From NCBI RefSeq assembly GCF_030409235.1, contig NZ_JAUFPO010000012.1, forward strand, positions 150,525-214,524: a stretch of 64,000 nucleotides of DNA, given 5' to 3'. This document shows positions 20,284 to 29,824 of this stretch, in pieces. The translations under genes were made by a program, and so were the position numbers. This DNA comes from Halomonas almeriensis (GTDB taxonomy: Bacteria; Pseudomonadota; Gammaproteobacteria; Pseudomonadales; Halomonadaceae). Numbering within the stretch: position 1 is the stretch's first letter; the number at the start of each line of letters is the position of its first letter. Below the pieces are notes generated by a model. It saw nothing but the letters and a program-made list of their open reading frames with translations. It was not told the DNA's origin and did not search any database.

Positions 20284-21212
20284 GACGTATGCTCGCTCTC
20301 GACCGCTGCGCTCTGTGCCAGTGCCTGCCAGAGGGCGTCAAGGCTTGACCCCGAGGCCTCTCGACGGCGGTAGAGGCGAATCTCCAGCGGCAAGTGCCAT
20401 CGTTGGCTGCCGGCCATTACCAGACGCCCGGCAGCGAGTGCCTCGCGAACGCTGCGCGCTGGCATCCAGCCTATGCCATATCCCAGTTCCACCAGTTCAC
20501 GAATATTGCCGCTCTGGATACTCTCGTTGAGGACATTGAAGTTCGGGGCATCGCCCTGCGCGGCCAACTGGCGCTGCAGTACTGCGTTGACCATGGAACC
20601 TGGATGATAGGCGATCAGGGGCAGGGGGCGGCGCGCCCCGTTATCCAGGGCATAACGGGGGCGGCCATCCGGGTCTGGCAGGGAAACCGGGATCAAGTGC
20701 TCGTCGCCCAGCCGTTGATGACTGAAGGCCTCGGTATCGACGTCTGCCGGTTCGTCATCCTTCGGCCAATAACACATGACGAGATCACACTCATCCCGAC
20801 CCAGTGCCTGGAAATAGTCGGGGATCAACCAGCCGGTGGCTCGCAGGCAGGGCTCCATTTCGGGGGGATCCGATAGAGCGGCCAGCCAGTCCGGGAAGAA
20901 ATTGGCCAGCAGGCTCTGGGACGCGGCAAGACGCAGCTTCCCAGTCTGGCTCTTTGCCAGACTGTCCAGGCGCTGACGCGTCTCCGCGACCTGACGCGTG
21001 ACTTCCTGACAGAGACGCAGGAACTCCTCTCCCTCGGGTGTCAGCGACAGCGGCAAGGTCTGGCGATTGACGAGAATGGCGCCCATATCATCTTCGAGCA
21101 GCTTGATGCGTCGCGAGAACGTCGGCTGGGTGACGTTCTGCTCTTCCGCTGCTCGCGAGAAGTGCCGGGTACGGGCCAGGGCAATGAAATCTTCCAGCCA
21201 GCGTATTTCCAT
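20280..21212 (-). CDS. LysR-family transcriptional regulator, HypT-like
   Basis: A 310-residue LysR regulator. The N-terminal winged helix (MEIRWLEDFIALARTRHFSRAAEEQNVTQPTFSRR shortened as WLEDFIALARTRHFSRAAEE) is followed by the effector domain. The recognition-helix region and the NRQTLPLSLTPEG segment resemble E. coli HypT/YjiE, a hypochlorite-responsive LysR, but equivalence is inference. The ATG at 21212 gives a standard start at the helix-turn-helix; an in-frame ATG 13 codons upstream is possible. It is translationally coupled to the YheT-type hydrolase. The two are in the same direction as the downstream-strand peptide transporter but separated from it by a strong hairpin. Confidence 0.85.
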   Translation of the reverse strand: MEIRWLEDFIALARTRHFSRAAEEQNVTQPTFSRRIKLLEDDMGAILVNRQTLPLSLTPEGEEFLRLCQEVTRQVAETRQRLDSLAKSQTGKLRLAASQSLLANFFPDWLAALSDPPEMEPCLRATGWLIPDYFQALGRDECDLVMCYWPKDDEPADVDTEAFSHQRLGDEHLIPVSLPDPDGRPRYALDNGARRPLPLIAYHPGSMVNAVLQRQLAAQGDAPNFNVLNESIQSGNIRELVELGYGIGWMPARSVREALAAGRLVMAGSQRWHLPLEIRLYRRREASGSSLDALWQALAQSAAVESEHTS

Positions 21213-21258
21213 GGACAGCTCTCTTGCCGAGGGGCGGGCATCGATAGACACATCAGCA

Positions 21259-21283
21259 AGAGAGCCCGGTTCACGGGCTCTCT
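21259..21283 (-). terminator. Terminator of the peptide transporter operon
   Basis: A perfect 10-bp stem (AGAGAGCCCG pairing with CGGGCTCTCT, five-base loop) lies 57 bp after the dppF stop on the minus strand and before the LysR gene. The run after it on the minus strand is TTGCTGATG, so the U-tract is weak, but stem strength and position make it the likely operon end. Confidence 0.65.
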
Positions 21284-21339
21284 ATGCATGCCTCGGCATA
21301 TTATGCCAGAAATGGCGCCGGGACCGGCCGCCCCGAAAG

Positions 21340-22386
21340 TCACGGATCGATGCGGTTTTCTTCCACCCCGTGACAAGCCACCTGGCCGCCATCCTCTGTG
21401 GCGATCAGCTGGGGGATCTCGTCACGACAGCGCTGGTTGGCATGCGGGCAGCGACCGTGGAAGACACAGCCCGATGGCAGGTGGACCGGCGTCGGGACTT
21501 CACCTTCAAGACGAATGTGTTGCGGACGGTCATCCTCGAGCCGAGGAATGGCCGACATCAGCGCCTGTGTGTAGGGATGGCGGGGTCGCGCAAAGAGTGT
21601 GGCGGTCGGGGCGACCTCGCAGACCCGGCCCAGGTACATGACCGCGACGCGCGTGCCGAAATGCTCGACCACCGCCAGGTCGTGAGTGATGAACAGGTAG
21701 GTCAGGTTGTGTCGCTGCTGAGCCTCCATCAGGAGGTTGAGCACCTGGGCCTGGATCGACACATCCAGTGCCGAGATAGGCTCGTCGGCGACGATGAACT
21801 CCGGGTCCACGGCCAGGGCACGGGCGATGGCGATGCGCTGGCGTTGTCCGCCGGAAAACTCATGGCCATAGCGCGGCCCCCAATCCGCACTGATGCCCAC
21901 CGACTCCATGACCTCGCTGACCTTGTCCTTGACGGCCTGATTGGACCAGTCCGGATGGTGCAGCCGGATCGGCTCCTCCAGCGTCTGCTGGATGGTCATG
22001 CGAGGGTTCAGGGAGGCGTAGGGATTCTGGAAGATCATCTGCATGCGACGACGATAGGGCAGCAACTGCTTGCCGCTCATGTTGTCGATTCGCTCCCCGG
22101 CATAGCGGACTTCACCGGCCGAGGGTGTGAGAAGCCCCATCACGGTACGCGCCACGGTGGATTTGCCGCACCCGGACTCGCCCACCACACAGAGGGCCTC
22201 GCCACGCTGAATGTCCAGGTCCACGCCATTGATAGCATGAACATGCTCCTGGTGGCGTACCAGCTTGCCCCCCTTAAACTGCAATTGTTCGAGAAAATCG
22301 CCGGACAGCGAGAAGCGCTTCTCCAGCCCCTTGAGGCTGAGCAGCGGGGCGGTGGATGCCGTGCCTGTTGCACTCGAATTCATCAC
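21340..22386 (-). CDS. dppF: Peptide ABC transporter ATP-binding protein, DppF/OppF type
   Basis: A 348-residue ABC ATPase. Walker A GESGCGKST is near residue 75, the signature LSGGQ appears as FSGGQRQRIAIARAL, Walker B is FIVADEPISALD, and the H-loop is FITHD. The C-terminal oligopeptide-type domain has cysteines in CVFHGRCPHANQRC, which in this subfamily bind an iron-sulfur or stabilising metal site. It is the last gene of the minus-strand A-B-C-D-F operon and overlaps dppD by ATGA (22383-22386). With DppD it powers peptide import through DppBC. Substrate range cannot be read from sequence. Confidence 0.92.
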   Translation of the reverse strand: MMNSSATGTASTAPLLSLKGLEKRFSLSGDFLEQLQFKGGKLVRHQEHVHAINGVDLDIQRGEALCVVGESGCGKSTVARTVMGLLTPSAGEVRYAGERIDNMSGKQLLPYRRRMQMIFQNPYASLNPRMTIQQTLEEPIRLHHPDWSNQAVKDKVSEVMESVGISADWGPRYGHEFSGGQRQRIAIARALAVDPEFIVADEPISALDVSIQAQVLNLLMEAQQRHNLTYLFITHDLAVVEHFGTRVAVMYLGRVCEVAPTATLFARPRHPYTQALMSAIPRLEDDRPQHIRLEGEVPTPVHLPSGCVFHGRCPHANQRCRDEIPQLIATEDGGQVACHGVEENRIDP

Positions 22387-23402
22387 TCTTGCTCCTGTGC
22401 CGGAATGCGTTCGCTGTCGATCATTTCCGCCACCATGTGACAGGCGGCCTGGCAGTTGCCGGAGGTGACAAAGGCCGGCACTTCCTCGCGGCAGGCCTGA
22501 CGGTCGGTGCCATCGCTGCGCTGGACGAAGCCGCAGCGTGGGTGGAAGGCACAGCCGGAGGGCAGCTTGGAAAGCGACGGCATGCTGCCGGGAATCTGAT
22601 TGAGCCGCTCGCCCGGGGTGGCCATCTGCGGCAGGGCATTGATCAGCCCCTGGGTGTAGGGGTGCTGAGGATCATTGATGATCTCCCGAGTAGGGCCCTG
22701 TTCGATGACGCGACCGGCATACATGACCAGCATGCGCTGCGTGACCTGGCTGACCACTCCCAGGTCGTGAGTGATCAGGATGAGCCCGACGTTATGCGTC
22801 TCGCAGAGCTCGAGCAGCAGGGCCATGATCTCGGCCTGGATGGTCACGTCGAGCGCCGTGGTCGGCTCGTCGGCGATGATGATGTCCGGGTCGAGCAGCA
22901 AGGCGACGGCGATGATCACCCTCTGGCGCATGCCGCCGGACAGTTCATGCGGATACTGATCGAGACGTGCCTCGGGGGAGGGAATCTGCACCTGCTGTAG
23001 CCGCTTGAGCGAAATGGTACGCGCCTGACGGGTCGTGATGCGCCGGTGGGCTTTGAGGCACTCGACCATCTGCTCACCGATGGTCAGCACCGGGTTGAGC
23101 GTCATCATCGGGTCCTGGAAGATCATCGACATGCGATGGCCGCGAATCTTGCGCAACTGCCGATCGCTGACGCCGATGAGCTCCTGATCGTCGAAGCGGA
23201 TACTGCCACCGGCGATATAGCCGGGCTTGGCAATCAGGTTCAGCAGGCTGAAGGCGGCCACGGACTTGCCGGCACCGGACTCGCCGACGATGCCCAGGCG
23301 TTCGCCGCGATCCAGGCTGAAACAGACATCGCGCAGGGCCTGGACATCGCCGCCACGCAGCGCAAAGCGCACGTCGAGGTGGTTAACGTCGAGTAGAGAC
23401 AT
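22383..23402 (-). CDS. dppD: Peptide ABC transporter ATP-binding protein, DppD/OppD type
   Basis: A 339-residue ABC ATPase. Walker A is GESGAGKSV, the Q-loop lies in [16 protein letters not shown], the signature is [15 protein letters not shown], Walker B is [15 protein letters not shown] and the switch His is in ILITHDLG. The C-terminus has the cysteine-containing [11 protein letters not shown] region typical of DppD/OppD. It pairs with DppF to drive import. It is in the middle of the operon, 4 bp from dppC and overlapping dppF. Nothing looks altered. Confidence 0.93.
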   Translation of the reverse strand: MSLLDVNHLDVRFALRGGDVQALRDVCFSLDRGERLGIVGESGAGKSVAAFSLLNLIAKPGYIAGGSIRFDDQELIGVSDRQLRKIRGHRMSMIFQDPMMTLNPVLTIGEQMVECLKAHRRITTRQARTISLKRLQQVQIPSPEARLDQYPHELSGGMRQRVIIAVALLLDPDIIIADEPTTALDVTIQAEIMALLLELCETHNVGLILITHDLGVVSQVTQRMLVMYAGRVIEQGPTREIINDPQHPYTQGLINALPQMATPGERLNQIPGSMPSLSKLPSGCAFHPRCGFVQRSDGTDRQACREEVPAFVTSGNCQAACHMVAEMIDSERIPAQEQE

Positions 23403-23406
23403 GGAT

Positions 23407-24348
23407 TCAGCCCTTGTAGAGTCGCGGATTCAGAACGTCACGCAGCCAGTCACCCAGCAGGTTGATCACCAGCACCAGAATCACCAGCACCAGGCCGGGA
23501 ATCAGCGTGATCCACCAGGACCCGGACTGCAGGTAATCGAAACCGGACTTGATCAATGAGCCCAGCGACGGCTGGGTTTCGGGCATGCCAAGCCCCAGAA
23601 ACGACAGGGCCGCTTCGGAGATGATGGCATTGGCCACCTGGACCGTGGAGATGACAAAGATCGGTGACAGCGTATTGGGCAGGATATGCCGAAACATGAT
23701 TCGGCGACTGGACAGGCCCATCACCCGAGCGGCATCGACATACTCCTTGCCCTTCTCGGCGAGCACCGAGGCCCGCACGGTACGCGCGTACTGGGGCCAC
23801 TCTGCCAGACCGATGATCAATACCAGCAATGGCACGGCATAGGTGCTGAAGGTGGCACCACCGAAGATTGCTTTGAACAGGGCACCCACAATGATGGCAA
23901 CCATCAGGGTCGAGAAGGACAGCTGAATGTCGGCCAGACGCATCAGAAAGGCATCGACACGCCCCCCCATGTAGCCGGCCAGCAGGCCGAAGCAGACACC
24001 CAGTGTGGCCTGCATAGCCACGGCGCCGAAGCCGATGATCAACGAAACCCGGGCGCCATAGAGGATGGTCGAAAGCAGATCACGGCCCTGGGCATCGGTA
24101 CCCATCAGGTAGGTGGGGTCGCTGCCGTCAATCCACAACGGCGGCAGCTCAGAAGCCAGAATGTCAATCTGCGCCAGGTCATAAGGGTCCATGGGCGCCA
24201 GCCAGGGGGCCAGCACGGCAGCCGTGACCAGCAGGATGAATGCCAGCAGACTGACCTGGGCGATCAGGTCACGCTTGAAACTGTAGAGCAAGTAGGAGTC
24301 GCGAAAGCGCTCCCAACGGCTCGCGGGTCGAGTCGTCTGCGAGGTCAT
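23407..24348 (-). CDS. dppC: Peptide ABC transporter permease, DppC/OppC type
   Basis: A 313-residue inner-membrane permease with about six transmembrane helices. An N-terminal OppC-type segment (SFKRDLIAQVSLLAFILLV) is followed by HPMGTDAQGRD-like YLMGTDAQGRDLLSTILYG, and the EAA motif for the ATPase contact is EYVDAARVMGLSSRRIMFRH. I chose the ATG at 24348 because it overlaps the dppB stop (ATGA) and matches the family start. An in-frame upstream extension would lie wholly inside dppB. It forms the import channel with DppB. Confidence 0.92.
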   Translation of the reverse strand: MTSQTTRPASRWERFRDSYLLYSFKRDLIAQVSLLAFILLVTAAVLAPWLAPMDPYDLAQIDILASELPPLWIDGSDPTYLMGTDAQGRDLLSTILYGARVSLIIGFGAVAMQATLGVCFGLLAGYMGGRVDAFLMRLADIQLSFSTLMVAIIVGALFKAIFGGATFSTYAVPLLVLIIGLAEWPQYARTVRASVLAEKGKEYVDAARVMGLSSRRIMFRHILPNTLSPIFVISTVQVANAIISEAALSFLGLGMPETQPSLGSLIKSGFDYLQSGSWWITLIPGLVLVILVLVINLLGDWLRDVLNPRLYKG

Positions 24349-25391
24349 GCGGGTTTCCCTGTCAGCTTGACGGTGGGATTGATCAGGCCATAGATCAGAT
24401 CGACCAGGGTATTGGTGATCACGAAGATCAACCCGACGATCATCAGATAGGTCACGATCAGCGGTATATCCGAGCGCTCGATGGCATCCAGGAACATCAG
24501 CCCCATGCCGGGCCACTGGAAGACGGTCTCGGTGAGAATGGTGTAGGCCACCAGGGTTCCGATCTGCACGCCACCCACGGTGATGACCGGCAGCATGGTG
24601 TTCTTCAGGGCGTGCAGAAAATAGATGCGACGTGGCGATATGCCCTTGGCGCGGGCGAACTTCACATAGTCCGACTGCAGGACCTCGAGCATCTCAGCAC
24701 GAATCAGGCGGATGAAGAGTGGCAGCATGATCGATGCCAGAGAGATGGCCGGCAGCACCAGATAGGTCAGTCCTTCCAGGGAAGCAAAGTTGGTCTCCCA
24801 GGTGCCTAAGACTGGAATCGGATCGCCGCGACCGTAAGCCGGCATGCCACCTTCGGTGCTTACCAGGTCATTGAGCCAGCTGCCCCAGCCGGTATCCGTG
24901 GGGAAGGGCGTCCAGGTGACGCCGATGGCAAACAGCTGGATAAGCACGATGGCAGTCAGAAAGACCGGTATCGAGATGCCGACAATCGATACGCCCATGA
25001 AGAATCGTGACAACCAGGCGCGTGGCTTGATAGCACTGTAGACCCCGATGGGCACCGACAGCGCGATGATCAGGAAGGTCGTAGCGGCCACCAGCTCCAG
25101 CGTCGCCGGCAGGTGACGCATGATGACCTGAGTGGTCGGCTCGTTGAAGATGTACGAATACCCGAAGTCGAACTGGGCGGCGTTGGCGGCGAAGCGCAGA
25201 TACTGTACGGCAAAGGGATCGTTGAGCCCCAGCTCTTCTCGCAGGGCTTCACGCTCACTCTCGGGCACCGACTGACCGACCATCTGCTGGATGGGGTCGC
25301 CGAGATTGTCCTGAATGGCGAAGGCGATCACGCTGATGACGAACATCACCAGTAGCGCGTGAAACAGGCGCTTGATCAGAAAAGCGATCAT
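24345..25391 (-). CDS. dppB: Peptide ABC transporter permease, DppB/OppB type
   Basis: A 348-residue permease starting MIAFLIKRLFHALLVMFVIS, the usual DppB/OppB first helix. The EAA loop is SDYVKFARAKGISPRRIYFLHALKNT. Most DppB proteins are about 305-340 residues. The extra length here is an extracytoplasmic loop (TPFPTDTGWGSWLNDLV through GDPIPVLGTWE, about residues 172-205), known in some oligopeptide permeases. It starts 162 bp after the binding-protein gene, with a hairpin between, and overlaps dppC by ATGA. Confidence 0.91.
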   Translation of the reverse strand: MIAFLIKRLFHALLVMFVISVIAFAIQDNLGDPIQQMVGQSVPESEREALREELGLNDPFAVQYLRFAANAAQFDFGYSYIFNEPTTQVIMRHLPATLELVAATTFLIIALSVPIGVYSAIKPRAWLSRFFMGVSIVGISIPVFLTAIVLIQLFAIGVTWTPFPTDTGWGSWLNDLVSTEGGMPAYGRGDPIPVLGTWETNFASLEGLTYLVLPAISLASIMLPLFIRLIRAEMLEVLQSDYVKFARAKGISPRRIYFLHALKNTMLPVITVGGVQIGTLVAYTILTETVFQWPGMGLMFLDAIERSDIPLIVTYLMIVGLIFVITNTLVDLIYGLINPTVKLTGKPA

Positions 25392-25465
25392 GAGGGCGTT
25401 CCATGGTTTCCGGGGCTGTTTTCCGGGCCGACACGCGAGACCGGAGTTCCAGGGCCTGTCACGCG

Positions 25466-25493
25466 AAAACGCGCCCTTCGATTGAAGGGCGTG
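25466..25493 (-). terminator. Intercistronic hairpin with U-run between dppA and dppB
   Basis: On the minus strand the stem ACGCCCTTC/GAAGGGCGC closes over a four-base loop and is followed at once by GTTTTCGCG, giving a short U-run at 25469-25466. It sits in the 162-bp gap after the binding-protein gene. A partial terminator or mRNA stabiliser here would let the binding protein be made in excess of the membrane parts, a common arrangement in ABC importers. Confidence 0.6.
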
Positions 25494-25553
25494 TCTCGCA
25501 GTGAGCTGTTGAAAGGCCGACCCATGGAGGAGCCATGGATCGGCAGGAGGATC

Positions 25554-27131
25554 TTATTCGTCGCCGTCCATCACCAGATCCCCGAGGTAGGGGAAGTTCA
25601 TGACGTTGACCACCGGCTCGATGTCGACATTACTGGCACTGGCCCAGGCCAGGTCCTGCCAGTGCAGCGGAATGAAGGCCGCCTCGTCGTACAGCGTCTG
25701 CTCCATCTGCTGCAGCATTTCAGCGCGTTTCGCCTGATCCAGCTCGAGGTTGGCTTCGGAGACCAGCTTGTCGACCTCGGGGTTACAGTAATTGCCCGCG
25801 TTGTACTGACCGGCACCACTGTCTGCGTCCGGACAGGCGGTCAGGTACTCATGGAAGTTGGCCGTGTCCTCGGTGTCGGCATGCCAGCCGATCATCATCA
25901 TGTCGGCGACGCGATCATCATATTCCCCCCAGTACTGCGCCTTGGGCAGGGTCTTGAGGTCCACCTCGACGTTGATGCGAGCCAGCATGGCGGCGACTGC
26001 CTGGGCAATCTTGGCATCGTTCACGTAGCGATTGTTGGGCGCCATCATGCTGATCGAGAAGCCGTCCTCGTACCCGGCCTCGGCCATCAGCTCCTTGGCC
26101 TTTTCCACGTCATAGCGGGGTGCCAGCTCACTGTTGTGACCGGCATAACCCTCTGGCGACATCTGTGCCGCCGGTGTCGCGAAGCCCTTCATCAGGCGGT
26201 CGGCGATGCCTTCCTGATTGATGGCGTAGGCAAAGGCCTTACGCACGCGTGGGTCCTGGAAGGCTTCGACGCGCTCCTGGTTCATGTGGAACAAGATGAT
26301 GCGCGTGCCCGACATGGTGACCAGTTGCGTATTGTCGTCATTGCGCACGCGCTCCAGATCATTGGGCGGCACCGGCGCAATGAAGTCGACGTCGCCGGAA
26401 AGCAGGGCGGCGACACGGGTGGCATTCTCGCCGATCGGCTTGAGCACGATCTTGTCGACGTTGCCCGGTGACTCCTCGTCCCAGTAGGCATCGTTGCGTT
26501 CGAAGGCCACGCGTACCCCCTGCTGGCGTTCGGTGACCTCGAACGGACCGGTGCCAGAGACGTTGCGCGAGGCATAGGAGTTGCCGTTCTTGACGATCTC
26601 GTCCTTGGCGTCACCATCGCTGTCTTCCCCGGAGTAGAACTCGCTATCCATGGGGAAGATGTAGGTCGCCAGGTTGAGCAGGAGTGGGTAGGACTGATGG
26701 GTGTTGATCTCGACGGTGTGTTCATCGACCGCCGTGACACTCTCGATGGGCTCGAAAATCGCCTTGAAGTCCGGGCTGCGCTTCAGGCGTTCGATGGTCC
26801 AGACCACGTCCTGCGCTGTGAACGCATTGCCGCTGTGGAATTCGACACCTTCGCGCAGGCTCATGCGCAATGTGGTGTCATCGACCTGCTCCCATGAAGT
26901 CGCCAGACGGGGCTCGATCTCCAGGTCCTTGTTCCATCGCACTAGGGGGTCGAAGGTCATGTGCGAAAGCTGGAGGATCCCGCCGGACAGCTGCTCATGA
27001 ATGTCCAGGGAAACTGGATCGGCATCATAGGCCATGCGCAGGGTATTTTCCGCCAGGGCAGCCGGAGCGAAGGCAGCAGAGGTCATGGCGGTGCCGATGA
27101 CGCTGGCCAGCAAAGTCTTCTTGATTGTCAT
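25554..27131 (-). CDS. dppA: Peptide ABC transporter substrate-binding protein (family 5)
   Basis: A 525-residue periplasmic binding protein. The signal peptide MTIKKTLLASVIGTAMTSAA continues to a cleavage at ALAENTL. The family 5 fold is shown by DPVSLDIHEQLSGGILQLSH, FDPLVRWNKDLEIEPRLATSW, FTAQDVVWTIERLK and the GTGPFEV segment. It captures di- or oligopeptides for DppBCDF. I chose the ATG at 27131, directly before the Lys-rich signal peptide; an ATG four codons upstream is possible. It is the first and separately expressed gene of the operon. The mature protein is acidic, as expected for a halophile. Exact ligand is unknown and nickel or heme uptake cannot be excluded. Confidence 0.9.
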   Translation of the reverse strand: MTIKKTLLASVIGTAMTSAAFAPAALAENTLRMAYDADPVSLDIHEQLSGGILQLSHMTFDPLVRWNKDLEIEPRLATSWEQVDDTTLRMSLREGVEFHSGNAFTAQDVVWTIERLKRSPDFKAIFEPIESVTAVDEHTVEINTHQSYPLLLNLATYIFPMDSEFYSGEDSDGDAKDEIVKNGNSYASRNVSGTGPFEVTERQQGVRVAFERNDAYWDEESPGNVDKIVLKPIGENATRVAALLSGDVDFIAPVPPNDLERVRNDDNTQLVTMSGTRIILFHMNQERVEAFQDPRVRKAFAYAINQEGIADRLMKGFATPAAQMSPEGYAGHNSELAPRYDVEKAKELMAEAGYEDGFSISMMAPNNRYVNDAKIAQAVAAMLARINVEVDLKTLPKAQYWGEYDDRVADMMMIGWHADTEDTANFHEYLTACPDADSGAGQYNAGNYCNPEVDKLVSEANLELDQAKRAEMLQQMEQTLYDEAAFIPLHWQDLAWASASNVDIEPVVNVMNFPYLGDLVMDGDE

Positions 27132-27305
27132 GTGTCGTTCCATGCCAGGTGAATTGTTATCGGTTTCAAGCCCGGGACCTGTATTAGGGCGTATCCACCA
27201 TTGTGGTCCATTACTCAACATAGAGAGATCGGCAGGAAAAGCACAATCGAAAATGTGATACGTGGTCATGCGTTGCGTGAATAACCGCGCGGCAAACCGC
27301 ATGGA

Positions 27306-27959
27306 TCAGTCTTCGCCGGCCGCGGTGACACGATCGATGCGATACAACGTCGAAACCTGGTCGAGCCCCGTCACGCTGCAGTCGAGATCGGTCGCTCGAC
27401 CGTCACTGAGCCCGTAGACCCAACCGTGAACCGCCAGCGGCTGACCGCGTTGCCAGGCCCGTTGAATGATCTTGGTACGGCACAGATTCTTGACCTGGGC
27501 CTGGACGTTGAGCTCGCACATCCTGTCGACCTGCTGGTCCATCGACAAATGCCCCAGGTCCGGGCGATGCAGGCTGTAGAGTTCGCGCACCGAGTGCAGC
27601 CAGTAATCGACAATGCCGCACTCGCCGCCGGCCACCGCGGCTTTCACACCACCGCAACCGTAGTGGCCGACGATCATGATGTGCTTGACCTTGAGCACAT
27701 CAACTGCAAACTGCACTACCGACAGGGCATTCATATCGTTGTGATGCAGCAGATTGGCTACATTGCGATGCACGAAAACTTCGCCGGGAGGCAGGTCGAT
27801 GATCTGGTTGGCCGGCACTCGGGAGTCTGAACAGCCAATCCACAGATAATCGGGATTCTGTTGTTGGGATAGACGGGCGAAGAAATCGGGATCCTGGCGA
27901 CTGACGCTATCGGCCCATTGGCGATTGCGCTCGAGGAGCTGTTTCATTTCGTCCTTCAT
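27306..27959 (-). CDS. can: Beta-class carbonic anhydrase
   Basis: A 217-residue beta carbonic anhydrase interconverting CO2 and bicarbonate. Zinc ligands are in IGCSDSRVPANQ (Cys, Asp, Arg) and VGHYGCGGVKAAV (His and Cys), the standard C-D-R and H-x-x-C set. RNVANLLHHNDMNALSV is a further family stretch, and the length matches E. coli Can (220). The ATG at 27959 was preferred over one four codons downstream because it fits the family N-terminus (MKDEMKQLLERNRQWA). It is divergent from gor with a 148-bp intergenic space and seems monocistronic. Confidence 0.95.
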   Translation of the reverse strand: MKDEMKQLLERNRQWADSVSRQDPDFFARLSQQQNPDYLWIGCSDSRVPANQIIDLPPGEVFVHRNVANLLHHNDMNALSVVQFAVDVLKVKHIMIVGHYGCGGVKAAVAGGECGIVDYWLHSVRELYSLHRPDLGHLSMDQQVDRMCELNVQAQVKNLCRTKIIQRAWQRGQPLAVHGWVYGLSDGRATDLDCSVTGLDQVSTLYRIDRVTAAGED

Positions 27960-28107
27960 GGGGGGAGTCTCCAGGGTGATCGGATAGCCAGAGAAGTGCA
28001 TTCTTTATTACCCGCATAGCAAGGGTCAATCGGCAGTCCCTGCCGACCGCGCATCGACGCTGGTATGATAAGTGCTTATTCCGCTCATGCATCAACAGGA
28101 GACGCCT

Positions 28108-29469
28108 GTGTCCGAGTTCGATTATGACCTTTTTGTCATCGGCGCCGGATCCGGCGGTGTGCGTGCCGCCAGAACCGCCGCCGCCCGTGGCGCCCGCGTG
28201 GCCGTGGCCGAGGACCGCTATCTAGGTGGTACCTGTGTGAATGTCGGCTGCGTGCCCAAGAAACTGTACTCGTATGCAGCGCACTTCCACGAGGACTTCG
28301 AGGATGCCGGAGGCTTCGGCTGGCAAATGGGCGAGGCCCCACGCTTCGACTGGGCGACCCTGCGGGACAACAAGATCGGCGAGATCAAGCGCCTGAACGG
28401 CATTTACGGCCGGCTGCTGGACAATGCCGACGTCAGCCTGATCAACGGCCGGGCCACGGTCATCGATGGTCATCATGTCCAGGTCGCGGGTGACGTCATC
28501 AGTGCCCAGAAAATCCTGATCGCGGTCGGCGGCTGGCCATGGGTGCCCGACTTTCCGGGCAGCGAGCTCACCGTCAACTCCAATCAGGTCTTTGACCTGG
28601 AGAATTTTCCCCAGCGCTTTCTGGTGCTGGGCGGTGGCTATATCGCCGTGGAGTTCGCCAGCATCTTCAACGGACTGGGCAGCGATGCCCACCTGGTCTA
28701 TCGGGGAGAGCTGTTCCTGCGTGGCTTTGATGACGAGGTGCGCACCTTCGCCCGTGACGAAATGGCCAAGAAAGGCGTCAATCTGCACTTCAACACCAAC
28801 ATCGAATCCATCGAGAAAGTCGCGGGTGGCCTCAAGGTCACGCTGACCGACGGCCGGGTCATGGAGGTCGATGCGGTGCTCGCCGCCACCGGGCGCCGTC
28901 CCCATCTGGCCGGGCTGGGCCTCGATCGCCTAGATGTCGCGACCAACGACGATGGCACTCTCAAGGTCAACGAGCGTTTCGAGACCTCGGTGTCCTCGAT
29001 CCTGGCGCTCGGTGACGTCACGGGAGGCCCGGAGCTGACTCCCGTGGCACTGGAGGAAGCCATGAAACTGGTGGAGTATCATTTCACCACTTCCACGCCC
29101 GAACCACTGGACTATGCGCGCATCGCCACCGCTGTGTTCTGTCATCCCAATATCGGCACTGTCGGCTTGTCCGAGGAAGCGGCCCGCGGGATCTATGCCT
29201 CGATCAGTGTCTACAGCGCCGACTTCCGGCCGATGAAACACACGCTGTCCGGCAGCAATGAGCGCTGTCTGATGAAGCTGATCGTCGATGACGCCACGGA
29301 TGTCGTAGTCGGGGCCCACATGGTTGGCGAAGAAGCCGGCGAAACCATTCAAGGCATCGCCATCGCCGTGCGGGCCGGGCTGACCAAGGCGCAGTTCGAC
29401 CAGACCGTGGGCATCCATCCCACCGGCGCGGAAGAGTTCGTCACCATGCGCACGGCAACGCGCCACTGA
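28108..29469 (+). CDS. gor: Glutathione-disulfide reductase
   Basis: A 453-residue flavoprotein disulfide reductase. The FAD-binding motif is [14 protein letters not shown], the redox-active disulfide [13 protein letters not shown], and the NADPH-binding motif [13 protein letters not shown]. Arginines after it ([12 protein letters not shown]) correspond to those that select NADPH in E. coli Gor. The C-terminal active His is in [14 protein letters not shown]. The enzyme keeps glutathione reduced in the cytosol. The start is GTG at 28108, preceded by AGGAGA, because an upstream ATG at 28087 would overlap the ribosome site. It ends 387 bp before ectA, and that gap holds a MITE-like element. Confidence 0.94.
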   Translation: MSEFDYDLFVIGAGSGGVRAARTAAARGARVAVAEDRYLGGTCVNVGCVPKKLYSYAAHFHEDFEDAGGFGWQMGEAPRFDWATLRDNKIGEIKRLNGIYGRLLDNADVSLINGRATVIDGHHVQVAGDVISAQKILIAVGGWPWVPDFPGSELTVNSNQVFDLENFPQRFLVLGGGYIAVEFASIFNGLGSDAHLVYRGELFLRGFDDEVRTFARDEMAKKGVNLHFNTNIESIEKVAGGLKVTLTDGRVMEVDAVLAATGRRPHLAGLGLDRLDVATNDDGTLKVNERFETSVSSILALGDVTGGPELTPVALEEAMKLVEYHFTTSTPEPLDYARIATAVFCHPNIGTVGLSEEAARGIYASISVYSADFRPMKHTLSGSNERCLMKLIVDDATDVVVGAHMVGEEAGETIQGIAIAVRAGLTKAQFDQTVGIHPTGAEEFVTMRTATRH

Positions 29470-29540
29470 GCATCGTGCCGTCGGGGTGAAGCGGCTATCT
29501 GGCAGGCCATCAGGCAACTGGCTGAAGGGGAGGGGGCTAG

Positions 29541-29700
29541 GAGCCTGTCGGACTTAACGCTGATTTGCTACGAACCCCGGGCTTTCGGCCAATTTCATTC
29601 GATCTGATTCGTTAAATAGCGGGCTATTCGCCTCATCAGATCGATAAACTTGTCTCGAAATCCGTGATTCTCGCGACGATCGGTCAAATCCGACAGGCTC
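29541..29700. mobile_element. 160-bp MITE-like element with terminal inverted repeats
   Basis: The ends GAGCCTGTCGGACTT (29541-29555) and AAATCCGACAGGCTC (29686-29700) are inverted copies with one mismatch in 15. The element is bordered by CTAG on both sides (29537-29540 and 29701-29704), a candidate 4-bp target duplication that also extends the palindrome. It holds no coding frame. Internally GATCTGAT and ATCAGATC form a second inverted pair. This is the structure of a non-autonomous miniature element mobilised by a transposase elsewhere. The family was not identified. Confidence 0.7.
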
Positions 29701-29795
29701 CTAGGCGGCAGGGAAGGGCAGGCGCGACCTAATGTTGCTGCAGCCAGTTGATAATACTGCTTAAGGGGTTAATGCCAGCATGATTACCCTAATTT

Positions 29796-29824
29796 TTGAA
29801 ATAACATTAAGCGGTTGTTATGAT
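29796..29824 (+). promoter_or_regulatory. Probable sigma-70 promoter of ectA
   Basis: TTGAAA at 29796-29801 and TATGAT at 29819-29824 with exactly 17 bp between them, about 33 bp before the ectA start. Both boxes differ from consensus at one or two bases. Ectoine genes are induced by high osmolarity; nothing in the sequence itself shows that control. Confidence 0.6.
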
